A DNA stretch of 53,116 nt, from positions 1 through 53,116 of the forward strand of contig NZ_LZJC01000070.1 of the NCBI RefSeq assembly GCF_001666755.1, written 5' to 3'. The notes beneath the pieces are model-generated. The model did not search any database. It saw only the letters and a program-made list of their open reading frames with translations, and had not been told where the DNA came from. Both the position numbers and the translations under genes were made by a program. Shown here piece after piece: positions 45,683 through 53,116 of the stretch (its first letter is position 1; each line of letters starts with the position of its first letter). The DNA comes from Mycobacterium sp. E1214. GTDB taxonomy: Bacteria > Actinomycetota > Actinomycetes > Mycobacteriales > Mycobacteriaceae.

Positions 45683-47178
45683 TCAGCCGCATCCGTCGCG
45701 CCCGTCGGCGACGAGTGCCCAATACCGGCGTTCGCGCTCGGTCAGCTCGTTGCTGGTAATCGCGTCGAAGGCCGCGGCGTCGCGCTCGAGCCGCGCCGCC
45801 GCGTCGGGCAGCGCATCGGGACCCTCGAGCCGGAAGCAACTGGGCGCGAGCGGACCGAACAGCAAGGCACGCCGCAACTGCGGCCAGTTGCCCAGGTGCG
45901 GCTCGACCCCGGCGGCTCGGGCGAAGGCGAGGGCGACCAGATTCATGCGGGTTTTCTGCGGAGCGGCACGCCGGGCCCGGTAGGCCTGGATGGCGGAGCG
46001 CTGCTCGGCGTCCGAAGGCGGTGCTATCGCGCCGCCCCAGGTGTAGGCGATCCACCGCGCCTGAAGTTCAAGCGGCACAAAGTATCCGCCGGACTGGTCC
46101 CACATGCCGACGAATGCCAGTCCGGGCAGGTCGGGATGGAAGGTGTAGCGGTCCGTATCGAGGTGCACCGTGTCGAGGTCGACGGCGGCCCGGATGTCGT
46201 CACTCAGGAACGGCAGGTGCAGATTGAATCCGGTGCCGAACACGAGACCGTCGAAATCCTCGGAGCGGCCGTCGCCGAACGTCACGGTGGTGCCCGCGAT
46301 GCTGGTGATCCACGCCGCACCGCGATCCGACCCTCGGCCACCAATGGCAGGTAGTGCTGGCACAGCGTGACACCCGCGGCGAACAATGACGGCTCCGGGG
46401 CCGGTGGGCCGTACTGCTGCGGGCTGCCCCCCGCCTCGAGGACCATCTCCTTCAGTTGCCGGTCCACCTCGGGGGACGGCAGGCGCTCATTCGCCAGCGC
46501 GCCGTAGCGGGTGAACATCTTGTGATCGGACGGGATTCCCCCGGCGAATTTCGGCAGGATGTACCGCTGCCGGCGCTGAGTGACGACGACACGCGCCGCG
46601 CCCAATTGCGCTAGCTCCGAGGCGATCTCGAGTGCGCTGATCGCGCAGCCCGCCACCAGCACTTTCTTGCCGAGGTAGGGGGACGGCCCACGATAGGCGT
46701 AGGTGGAGATCGCGGCGGCCGAACCGCTGAACGTGTCGAGGCCTGGGATCGAGGGGATGGCGGGGGAGTGGAACCTTCCGGTTGACACCACCACTCGGTC
46801 GAACCTTTCGGTACCACCGGTGTGTTCGACGAGCCATCCGTCACCGTCGGGCGCGATCCGGTCGATCCTTCTGCCGAACCGGATGCGCGGTGTCACCCCG
46901 AACGTGTCGGCGTAGCGGTGCAGGTAGTCCAGGATCTCTCGATTGGGCAGAAAGACGGCCTTGCTGCGGTGCTCGAGGTCGCTGAACGCGGTCATGATCC
47001 GACTGGTGTTGGTGTACATCGTGGGCCAGACGCCGCTTCGGCCGACCATGCCCGCCCACTGCCCACCCAGCGTCGTGCTCTGCTCGAACAGTGTCGGTTG
47101 CAGGTGCTGCGCGAGCAGCCAACGCGCCGCGACCAGCCCGCCGGGTCCCGCTCCGATCACCGCGACGGTTGCTGCCAC
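45683..47178 (-). pseudogene. Flavin-containing monooxygenase, split by a frameshift
   Basis: The gene encodes an FMO/Baeyer-Villiger-type enzyme in two frames. The N-terminal part (46310-47178) has the FAD motif VIGAGPGGLVAARWLL, a GGQW segment, and the second Rossmann motif VLVAGCAISALEIASEL. The frame is lost at about 46305-46320, after EGRIAVRR, and the C-terminal part resumes in another frame at WITSIAGTTVTFGDGR, continuing through GLVFGTGFNLHLPF and WDQSGGYFVPLELQ to the stop. Full length would be about 497 aa, normal for the family. One base appears to be missing. The usual FMO motif histidine (FxGxxxHS) is replaced in GSAAAISTYAYR. It is either a true pseudogene or a sequencing error. 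Confidence 0.85.
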
Positions 47179-47227
47179 CGCTGAACTGTCGCACGCGCGA
47201 GCGTGGGAGTGCGAGCGCCCGCGGTGC

Positions 47228-49006
47228 TCACACCTGCGTCTCGGGTGCCCACTTCGGGAGTCGCGCCTCGGCGCGGTGTGTCGATCGCGCCGCCGCCAGC
47301 GTCACCGCGCGCTCCCCGTTGATCGCGGTCAGCGGCGGCGGCTGCCCCTTGCGCAGCGTGGCGATCAGCTCCCGATAGGGCCCGATGAGGTAGACGGTGT
47401 CACCGGCTTGCAGTCGAGCGTTGCGTCGCGGGCGCAGGCTCACCGGCCCGTCCGGCCGGGTGATCGCGATGACGCGCGTCTGAGTGGACAGGTCCACCAT
47501 GCGCAACCCGTCGAGTTCGCTGCCGGCCGCCACCAGCATGCCGCCGACCATGAACGAGCGCTGTCCCACCCAGAACGTGCCCAGCACCTGCAGCCCCATC
47601 GCCGCGCCGATGAACCACGGCGCCGCCAGATCGACGAGCGAGCGCACGTTCTCGAACCCGAACTGCCGGTTCACCGCGGTGCCCAGCGCGCGGCCCTGCA
47701 CCCGCATCACGATCGGGACCTGCGTGTCGGAGCCCAGAATTTCCAACAGCACGATGCCGGTGCGGATGTTCGCCATGTCGTCCTGGGTGACCACAGCCAC
47801 CCCGCGGGCGCGGTCAACCCGCGCCGACTCGAGCGTCTGATGCATGGTCGAGTCGCCGAAGATGACCGGCACGTCGAGGTCCGCCGCGATCTTCAAGAAG
47901 CGGTTGGTCTCGTCCTGTTCGATCACCACCACGTCGTACCCGGCGGTGTGCAGGTCGGTGACGACGCGGATGCCGATCGACCCCAGCCCCACCACCACGA
48001 TGTGCCCGCGCATGTGCCGCGCCCGTCGTACTCCGGCGTTCTGGCCGAGGCGTCGGGACAGCAACACGTCGGCCAGCGACGCGACCACCACGGCGGTCAC
48101 GATCACGCCGCCGAACATGAGCGCGATGGCGAACAGCCGCAGGAAGGTCGACTGCTGGGCGAAGCTGAAGTCGCCGAAGCCGACACTGGTGATCGTCTCC
48201 GAGGTGAAGTACACCGCGTCGAGCCACGACATCCTCGGGTGCTGATAGGTGTAGCGCACGACGGCGGCCGAACCCATCATGAGCAGAAGCGTCAGCACAA
48301 GCGACGGCAGGAGCATCGGGCTGACGTCGTCGCGGATGGCGCGCGCGGCGTCCACCGCGCGCCGGACCCGGGAATTGCTGGAACGCGACGCCGTGGGAGG
48401 AGCCACCCGAATGCCACGGGCCGCCATCTCGTCGCGGACCCCGATCATCGAGGTCCAGTCGCCGGCGTAGACCGCCAGGTCGCGCCCCGGGCAGGGCACC
48501 ACCTCCCCGGGCACGGGCGAGTTCTTCCCGTGCACGACCGCCACCGGCGCGAGGTCGCCGTAGATCTCCCGCAGGGTGCCCTGCTGCCGCGCCTCGGATC
48601 CCCAAACGACGAAGTCGATGCCGTCGGTGTCGAATTCGTGGGTGTTGCGCGACAGGACGGCCTCCACGACGGAAGGGGCGGCCAATTCGGCGACGTCCAA
48701 GATGGCGCCCGGGCCGTTGACGACAGACACCTTGGCGCGCAACACGTTGTCCGCCAGGCGCGCGACCACACGCACATTGGGGCTGTATTGGCGTGCCAGC
48801 AAGGCGATTTCGAGATTGACCGCGTCGTCGGGCCCGGCGCAGACCACGGCGCGCGCCCGATGCACCCCGGCTCCGAGAAGGTCGGCGGCGGTGTTGATCT
48901 TGATGATCCGCGCGCCAGCACCCCGCAACTCCTCCGCGATCGTCCGGGACAGCGGGTCGTCGCCGCTGACGATGATCTCTCGGTGGAACTGGAAGACCTC
49001 ACCCAT
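47228..49006 (-). CDS. Potassium channel with flanking RCK/TrkA-N domains
   Basis: This channel-like protein has 592 aa. An N-terminal RCK-type NAD-binding domain occupies about 1-215 (IIVSGDDPLSRTIAEEL; RAVVCAGPDDAVNLEIAL). A two-helix pore follows (about 228-320), with the selectivity filter TSVGFGD at 273-279. A second RCK domain starts at HIVVVGLGSIGIRV, near 335, and a TrkA-C-like tail ends the protein. Known K+ channels usually place RCK domains after the pore, so an additional domain before it is less common. It probably gates K+ in response to nucleotides. It is located between the monooxygenase and glutamine synthetase genes on the minus strand. GTG/ATG alternatives were not needed. 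Confidence 0.88.
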   Translation of the reverse strand: MGEVFQFHREIIVSGDDPLSRTIAEELRGAGARIIKINTAADLLGAGVHRARAVVCAGPDDAVNLEIALLARQYSPNVRVVARLADNVLRAKVSVVNGPGAILDVAELAAPSVVEAVLSRNTHEFDTDGIDFVVWGSEARQQGTLREIYGDLAPVAVVHGKNSPVPGEVVPCPGRDLAVYAGDWTSMIGVRDEMAARGIRVAPPTASRSSNSRVRRAVDAARAIRDDVSPMLLPSLVLTLLLMMGSAAVVRYTYQHPRMSWLDAVYFTSETITSVGFGDFSFAQQSTFLRLFAIALMFGGVIVTAVVVASLADVLLSRRLGQNAGVRRARHMRGHIVVVGLGSIGIRVVTDLHTAGYDVVVIEQDETNRFLKIAADLDVPVIFGDSTMHQTLESARVDRARGVAVVTQDDMANIRTGIVLLEILGSDTQVPIVMRVQGRALGTAVNRQFGFENVRSLVDLAAPWFIGAAMGLQVLGTFWVGQRSFMVGGMLVAAGSELDGLRMVDLSTQTRVIAITRPDGPVSLRPRRNARLQAGDTVYLIGPYRELIATLRKGQPPPLTAINGERAVTLAAARSTHRAEARLPKWAPETQV

Positions 49007-49403
49007 GTGGCCGGCCCCGCTCGGTCCTCGATCGCTGCCGCGGTTACCGCTGCGCGAGGACGGACTGCCGCACCGGGAGAGGTTGCTCGCCGTCTGGGCG
49101 GGGCTTGTTGTAGCGCGGCATCGACACTCCCAAAGTTCACTGGTGCCTATGACTATCGGGCACGGTGCGCGAAACTGCCACCGGAACGGCCGGGCGCGAC
49201 AGCGCCAACTTTCCTCACGCCGCGCCGCAACAGGTTCGACCCCAGCTTGTCATGTCCAGGAAATAGTCGAGGCGTAGAACAAGCTCCGCGCTTGAAGTGC
49301 GTTCCGCGGGAGAAGAGTTGGCGCTCGACGCCGGCCTGCGGCAGGCACGAGCGGGGGAACGCCGCGTTCACCAGCAGCCCGCGCACCGAGCAAGGAGCAG
49401 CGA
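49007..49403. other. Spacer between the potassium channel and glutamine synthetase genes
   Basis: This 397-base region lies between divergent genes, so both promoters should be here. Near 49392-49397 AAGGAG forms the ribosome site of glnA. I see no clear hairpin, repeat or TANNNT box placed to score. Short open frames here have no recognisable product. Confidence 0.55.
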
Positions 49404-50840
49404 GTGTCCGAGACGACCCCCGACGATATCTTCAGGCTCGCGCGGGACGAGAAGATCGAATACGTCGACGTCCGCTTCTGCGACCTGCCGGGGACCATGC
49501 AGCACTTCACGATTCCCAGCTACGTCTTCGACGAGAACGTGTTCGAGGAGGGGTTGGCGTTCGACGGCTCGTCCATCCGCGGCTTCCAATCGATCCACGA
49601 GTCCGACATGTTGCTGCTTCCCGATCCCGAAACGGCGACCATCGATCCGTTCCGCTCGGCCAAGACGCTGATCGTGAACTTCTTCGTGCACGACCCCTTC
49701 ACGCTGGAGCTGTATTCGCGCGATCCACGCAACGTCGCCCGCAAGGCGGAGAACTACCTGATCAGCTCGGGCATCGCCGACACCGCCTACTTCGGTCCGG
49801 AAGCCGAGTTCTACATCTTCGACTCGGTCAGCTTCGACTCGCGCACCGACACCTCGTTCTACAAGGTGGACGCCACCTCGGGTTGGTGGAATACCGGGGC
49901 GGAGGCCGAACCCGACGGCAGCCCGAACCTCGGCTACAAAGTCCGGCCCAAGGGCGGCTACTTCCCGGTGGCGCCCACCGACCACTACGTCGACCTGCGC
50001 GACGTCATGCTCACCCACCTCACCAACGCCGGCTTCTCGTTGGAGAAGGGGCACCACGAGGTGGGCAGCGGCGGCCAGGCCGAGATCAACTACAAGTTCA
50101 ATACGCTGCTGCACGCGGCCGACGACCACCAGATGTTCAAGTACATCGTCAAGCAGACCGCGTGGCAGGCCGGCAAGACCGTGACCTTCATGCCCAAGCC
50201 GCTGTTCGGTGACAACGGCTCGGGCATGCACTGCCACCAGTCGCTGTGGAAGGACGGCGTGCCGTTGATGTATGACGACATGGGGTACGCGGGGCTCTCC
50301 GATACTGCCCGCCATTACATCGGCGGCCTGCTCTATCACGCGCCGTCGCTGTTGGCCTTCACCAACCCGACCGTCAATTCCTACAAGCGGCTAGTTCCGG
50401 GTTACGAGGCGCCGATCAACCTGGTGTACAGCCAGCGCAATCGCTCGGCGTGCGTGCGGATCCCGATCACCGGCAACAATCCCAAGGCCAAGCGGCTCGA
50501 GTTCCGTTGCCCGGACTCCTCGGGCAACCCGTATTTGGCGTTCTCGGCCATGCTGATGGCCGGCCTCGACGGCATCAAGAACAAGATCGAGCCGCCGCCC
50601 CCGATCGATAAGGACCTCTACGAGCTCCCGCCGGAGGAAGCCGCCGAGATCTCACAGGCGCCCACCCAGCTATCGGCGGTGATCGACCGACTGGAAGAGG
50701 ACAGCGAATACCTCACCGAGGGCAGCGTATTCACCCCCGACCTGATCGAAACCTGGATCAATTTCAAGCGCAATTACGAGATCGCGCCCTACAACCTGCG
50801 GCCGACGCCCTACGAGTTCGCGCTGTATTACGACGTTTAG
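49404..50840 (+). CDS. glnA: Type I glutamine synthetase, GlnA1-like
   Basis: This GSI-beta-type enzyme makes glutamine from glutamate, ammonia and ATP. The protein is 478 aa from GTG, exactly the length of M. tuberculosis GlnA1. Motifs are [51 protein letters not shown] and [10 protein letters not shown]. The adenylylation site tyrosine is Y406 in [10 protein letters not shown], so GlnE regulation is expected. Neighbours are a K+ channel and a TetR regulator instead of glnE, so it is either a second copy or the main copy moved. AAGGAG is 6 bases before the start. It converges on the TetR gene with a 9-base gap. Confidence 0.95.
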   Translation: MSETTPDDIFRLARDEKIEYVDVRFCDLPGTMQHFTIPSYVFDENVFEEGLAFDGSSIRGFQSIHESDMLLLPDPETATIDPFRSAKTLIVNFFVHDPFTLELYSRDPRNVARKAENYLISSGIADTAYFGPEAEFYIFDSVSFDSRTDTSFYKVDATSGWWNTGAEAEPDGSPNLGYKVRPKGGYFPVAPTDHYVDLRDVMLTHLTNAGFSLEKGHHEVGSGGQAEINYKFNTLLHAADDHQMFKYIVKQTAWQAGKTVTFMPKPLFGDNGSGMHCHQSLWKDGVPLMYDDMGYAGLSDTARHYIGGLLYHAPSLLAFTNPTVNSYKRLVPGYEAPINLVYSQRNRSACVRIPITGNNPKAKRLEFRCPDSSGNPYLAFSAMLMAGLDGIKNKIEPPPPIDKDLYELPPEEAAEISQAPTQLSAVIDRLEEDSEYLTEGSVFTPDLIETWINFKRNYEIAPYNLRPTPYEFALYYDV

Positions 50841-50849
50841 GGCCTGCGG

Positions 50850-51407
50850 TCAACGGCCCGGGCCCGGCTTCGCGGGGTTGTCCGTGACGACTTTGACGAG
50901 AGCCTCTCTCGCCACTCCGTCGAGGTGGTGAGTCAGCAACCCCTCCACGGCGAATACGCCGAGCGCAGTCCTCGGAGCGACCTCCGATTCGGGAAAACCG
51001 GCCTCGCGCAGGCCGTGCGCCAGCATGCCCTCGACAAGTGTGTGAAACCCTGTGTGCCACAGATCGATTCGTTGAGACACGACGGTTCTCGCATGGACGG
51101 CCGTCACCAGTCGGTGGTAACGCTCCAGGCGCGCGACGACCCACAGCACCCGTTCGCTGAGTTCGGTCTCGGCGAGCTCGCCGATTTGCATCGCGGCGTC
51201 GGTCACGATGCGTTCCAGAACGCCGACCAGCAGCGCGTCTTTGTCCTCGAAGTACCAGTAGATGGTCGTCGGGGTGACCCCGGCGGCTGCAGCGAGCTGC
51301 GCCATCGAGGTGTGGTCGTAGCCGACGTCGGTGAACAGTCGCTCGGCGACGGCGAGGATCTCGGCGCGCTTCTCCTCCGGGGCTTGCGGTCGTCTGTTGC
51401 GCGGCAC
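50850..51407 (-). CDS. TetR-family transcriptional regulator
   Basis: This repressor-type regulator has 185 aa from GTG. Residues 10-60 hold the HTH: KRAEILAVAERLF, YDHTSMAQLAAAAGVTPTTIYWYFEDKDALL split over two helices. The C-terminal ligand-binding domain is helical and ends in a long Ala/Lys region. A TAGGCT box lies exactly 6 bases before the GTG, so the mRNA is probably leaderless. It is divergent from an alpha/beta hydrolase gene, with a 9-bp perfect inverted repeat in the 123-base gap, and is likely to control both. The ligand is unknown. Confidence 0.92.
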   Translation of the reverse strand: MPRNRRPQAPEEKRAEILAVAERLFTDVGYDHTSMAQLAAAAGVTPTTIYWYFEDKDALLVGVLERIVTDAAMQIGELAETELSERVLWVVARLERYHRLVTAVHARTVVSQRIDLWHTGFHTLVEGMLAHGLREAGFPESEVAPRTALGVFAVEGLLTHHLDGVAREALVKVVTDNPAKPGPGR

Positions 51408-51413
51408 AGGATC

Positions 51414-51419
51414 AGCCTA
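51414..51419 (-). promoter_or_regulatory. Leaderless -10 box of the TetR gene
   Basis: Read on the minus strand, TAGGCT is followed by GATCCT and then the GTG start, giving the six-base leaderless spacing. Confidence 0.6.
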
Positions 51420-51429
51420 TCTTGACCGC

Positions 51430-51473
51430 CATACAAGAAGCTGTTAGCTTTCTTGAATTGCATACAAGAAAGC
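51430..51473. promoter_or_regulatory. Inverted and direct repeat, likely TetR operator
   Basis: GCTTTCTTG (51447-51455) and CAAGAAAGC (51465-51473) are perfect inverted 9-mers around a nine-base spacer. The decamer CATACAAGAA occurs at 51430-51439 and again at 51461-51470, giving a further half-site arrangement. The block lies between the two divergent starts, which fits autorepression by the adjacent TetR protein and control of the hydrolase. Confidence 0.8.
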
Positions 51474-51530
51474 GTCGGCGGGATATGCGGCGGGCCGACC
51501 GCCGACCCGACGAGCAGTGACGGAGTGAAG

Positions 51531-52469
51531 GTGACAGCGACACCAGAATTGCGCTTCTCCCACAGCGAGGAGTCTTTTATTTCCAGCGGTGTGCGCTGCG
51601 CCGCGCGGGTCTATCGGCCCGCGGGACCGGGGGCGGGGCACCGAGCAGTCATTGTGATGGCGCATGGCTTCGGAGGCGTGCGCGCCTTGCGCCTCTACGC
51701 CTACGCCGAACGATTCGCCGCCGCCGGCTACATCGTTGTCGTCTTCGACTACCGGGGCTTCGGTGACAGCGAGGGGTGGCCGCGTCAGCTTCTCAGCATC
51801 AAGGCGCAGCATGCCGACTGGAGAGCGGCCCTGAAATTCGCGCGTGCAGTCGCGGGGTCGGACCCGGACCGCGTGATCGCTTGGGGGACGTCGTTCGCCG
51901 GAGGCCATGTCATCACTCTTGCCGGCGCGGGCGAACCGTTGGCCGCGATCATCGCTCAGGTGCCGCACATCAGCGGTCCCGCCGCCGTCCGCGCCACCGG
52001 CGTCCGCGCCGGTCTTCGGCTCGCGCCGTACGGCCTACGAGACCAGCTTCGGGCGTGGTTACGTCGACCACCGGTGTACGTGAATTCCGCTGGCGCGGTC
52101 GGGGAGCCGGCGGTGATGACGTCGCCGGACGCCTTGCCCGGCATGGAGCAGCTGATCACCGACTCGGCGCTCGCTGCCGACGCCTACCCGACGACCGTCG
52201 CCGCCCGCATCGTGCTGCGTATCGTCGCCTACTCACCGGGGCGGCATGCCGGTTCCATCACGTGCCCCGCCCTCGTCCAAATCGCCGAGCACGACGCCGT
52301 GACTCCGGCGCGCGTCGCCCTACGAGCCGCGGGCAAGATGACGGCGGCGACGGTGCACACCTACGATTGCGGCCACTTCGATCCCTACGTGGAACCGCTA
52401 TTCTCGACGGTCGTCGCCGACCAACTCGCGTTTCTCGCCCAGCACGTGCCCGCGCAGGGCGAATCATAG
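51531..52469 (+). CDS. Alpha/beta hydrolase
   Basis: This hydrolase has 312 aa from GTG (VTATPELRFS), with GGAG 5 bases upstream. The oxyanion region is VIVMAHGFGGVRALRL. The nucleophile elbow is WGTSFAGGH, with the serine near residue 130, and the late catalytic pair lies in AEHDAVTPARVAL (acid) and CGHFDPY (histidine). There is no signal peptide. The substrate is unknown; family members hydrolyse esters or dipeptides. It is divergent from a TetR gene and probably induced by that regulator's ligand. In-frame GTG at 51525 and the further upstream frame to 51453 overlap the operator and were rejected. Confidence 0.88.
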   Translation: MTATPELRFSHSEESFISSGVRCAARVYRPAGPGAGHRAVIVMAHGFGGVRALRLYAYAERFAAAGYIVVVFDYRGFGDSEGWPRQLLSIKAQHADWRAALKFARAVAGSDPDRVIAWGTSFAGGHVITLAGAGEPLAAIIAQVPHISGPAAVRATGVRAGLRLAPYGLRDQLRAWLRRPPVYVNSAGAVGEPAVMTSPDALPGMEQLITDSALAADAYPTTVAARIVLRIVAYSPGRHAGSITCPALVQIAEHDAVTPARVALRAAGKMTAATVHTYDCGHFDPYVEPLFSTVVADQLAFLAQHVPAQGES

Positions 52470-52512
52470 CGGATGCGGGTGCCTCGGTTCGTGCCCGCTG
52501 ATGCGTTGCATG

Positions 52513-53022
52513 TCAAGGGTTTTCGCTGATCCACTCGGTGGTGAACCGCACGATCTCCGGCACGCTCTTGGCCAGATCCGACCCGATCGACTTTTCCAAC
52601 TTGCCGCCCACGAGCGGGATCTTGACCTCCACGCGCACCTCCGAACGCAGTTGCGAACCCTGACCCGACGGTGCCAGCCACATGTCCGCACGGCCCGATC
52701 CCAGGCCCGCGGAGGCCGAGACGTTGATCTGGCCGCGCACCTGCCGCTCGCCGTCGGGCCGCCACGTCTCGCTGTGCACCAGCCTCACCTCGCCTGGGAC
52801 CACCTTGGCGATCAGCCCCGGCAGCAGCTGGCGCCCCAGGTGCTGGACGACGCGGACCGACACCGCGCCGCTGGCGTCGATGTCCAGGGCGTCCAGCGTG
52901 GTCACCGCCTCGGCGCCGCCGGCGGCGATGCGGGCTCGCCAATACGCCTCACGCGCGAACGCCGCATGGATCTGCTCGACGCTGGCGGGCGATTCCGCAA
53001 CGACATCGAAGGAGCGCGCCAT
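52513..53022 (-). CDS. DUF2505 family protein
   Basis: This START-like fold protein of 169 aa starts from MARSFDVVAE. DUF2505 proteins are common in mycobacteria and have no established function. Visible features are ASVEQIHAAFAREAYWRARI, a central VSVRVVQHLGRQLLPG, and a late KIPLVGGKLEKSIGSDLAKS that fits a lipid-binding C-terminal helix. A second ATG three codons upstream (53031) is also possible. It converges with the hydrolase gene at a 43-base gap. Past 53031 only 85 bases remain, without a feature. Confidence 0.86.
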   Translation of the reverse strand: MARSFDVVAESPASVEQIHAAFAREAYWRARIAAGGAEAVTTLDALDIDASGAVSVRVVQHLGRQLLPGLIAKVVPGEVRLVHSETWRPDGERQVRGQINVSASAGLGSGRADMWLAPSGQGSQLRSEVRVEVKIPLVGGKLEKSIGSDLAKSVPEIVRFTTEWISENP

Positions 53023-53116
53023 GCCCGACATTGTCCCAAAACGTCGATCGGATGCCGCCGTCCGCCCGCCGGTCGCGTGCAGGTCACGCCGGGGACACAC
53101 CTCGGCGAATAACCGC

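Noticed and set aside
46943..50212. A 1089-codon open frame on the plus strand
   Set aside because: It runs antisense to the monooxygenase and potassium channel genes and enters glnA out of frame. No domain motifs are visible.

Overview
The window reads as chromosome from a slow-growing non-tuberculous Mycobacterium, probably Mycobacterium avium complex-like. The evidence is high GC content, the nuo operon layout, a FadE23/FadE24 pair, an F420-free FprA-prfB-ftsEX-smpB-ssrA block, and a tmRNA tag that decodes as ADSHQRDYALAA. From memory, gene order from nuoG to the gene before ssrA follows M. tuberculosis Rv3151 back to Rv3099c, in reverse orientation, with pieces missing (the PPE genes, pflA, the moa region) and new genes inserted. 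Species assignment is inference.

Layout. 1-6754 (minus): nuoG(partial)-F-E-D-C-B-A, the peripheral arm and start of the type I NADH dehydrogenase, mostly with 1- or 4-base stop/start overlaps. 7024-8005: a receiver-like regulator and a YceI protein. 8198-13014 (minus): CaiB CoA-transferase, HMG-CoA-lyase-like enzyme, acyl-CoA dehydrogenase, APH-like kinase and a small DUF6285 protein. The last three match the LvaC/LvaA/LvaB logic of 4-hydroxyacyl-CoA catabolism. 13015-13717: non-coding, with a 50-bp direct repeat. 13718-18491 (minus): fadB4, an AcuI-type reductase, fadE23 and fadE24, with a perfect palindrome over the fadE24 promoter. 18571-22056: hisN, a small proline-rich membrane protein, a universal stress protein and fprA.

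22212-26954 (plus): prfB, an MscS channel, a proline-rich membrane protein, ftsE, ftsX, smpB. Between smpB and ssrA lie an EamA transporter, a TPR-AAA+ ATPase and a TPR membrane protein, then an Rv3099c-type DinB/maleylpyruvate-isomerase-like protein, then the tmRNA gene (31087-31453).

31454-49006 looks accessory. A stand-alone fully reducing methylmalonyl-type polyketide synthase (2069 aa, KS-AT-DH-ER-KR-ACP) begins 340 bases after ssrA. It is followed by a secreted Thr-Pro repeat protein overlapping a beta-lactamase-fold lipoprotein, a Nudix hydrolase, a methyltransferase with a six-residue upstream ORF, a GT1 glycosyltransferase, a UDP-glucuronate-decarboxylase-like enzyme, the relic of an old-yellow-enzyme gene, a quinone-oxidoreductase-like enzyme, a frameshifted flavin monooxygenase, and an RCK-pore-RCK potassium channel. 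The polyketide synthase, NDP-sugar enzyme, glycosyltransferase and methyltransferase together suggest a candidate glycosylated branched lipid, which is inference. 49404-53022: a GlnA1-like glutamine synthetase away from its usual neighbours, a TetR regulator divergent from an alpha/beta hydrolase across a perfect 9-bp inverted repeat, and a DUF2505 protein.

Several genes show TANNNT -10 boxes 6-9 bases before the start codon, the mycobacterial leaderless pattern.
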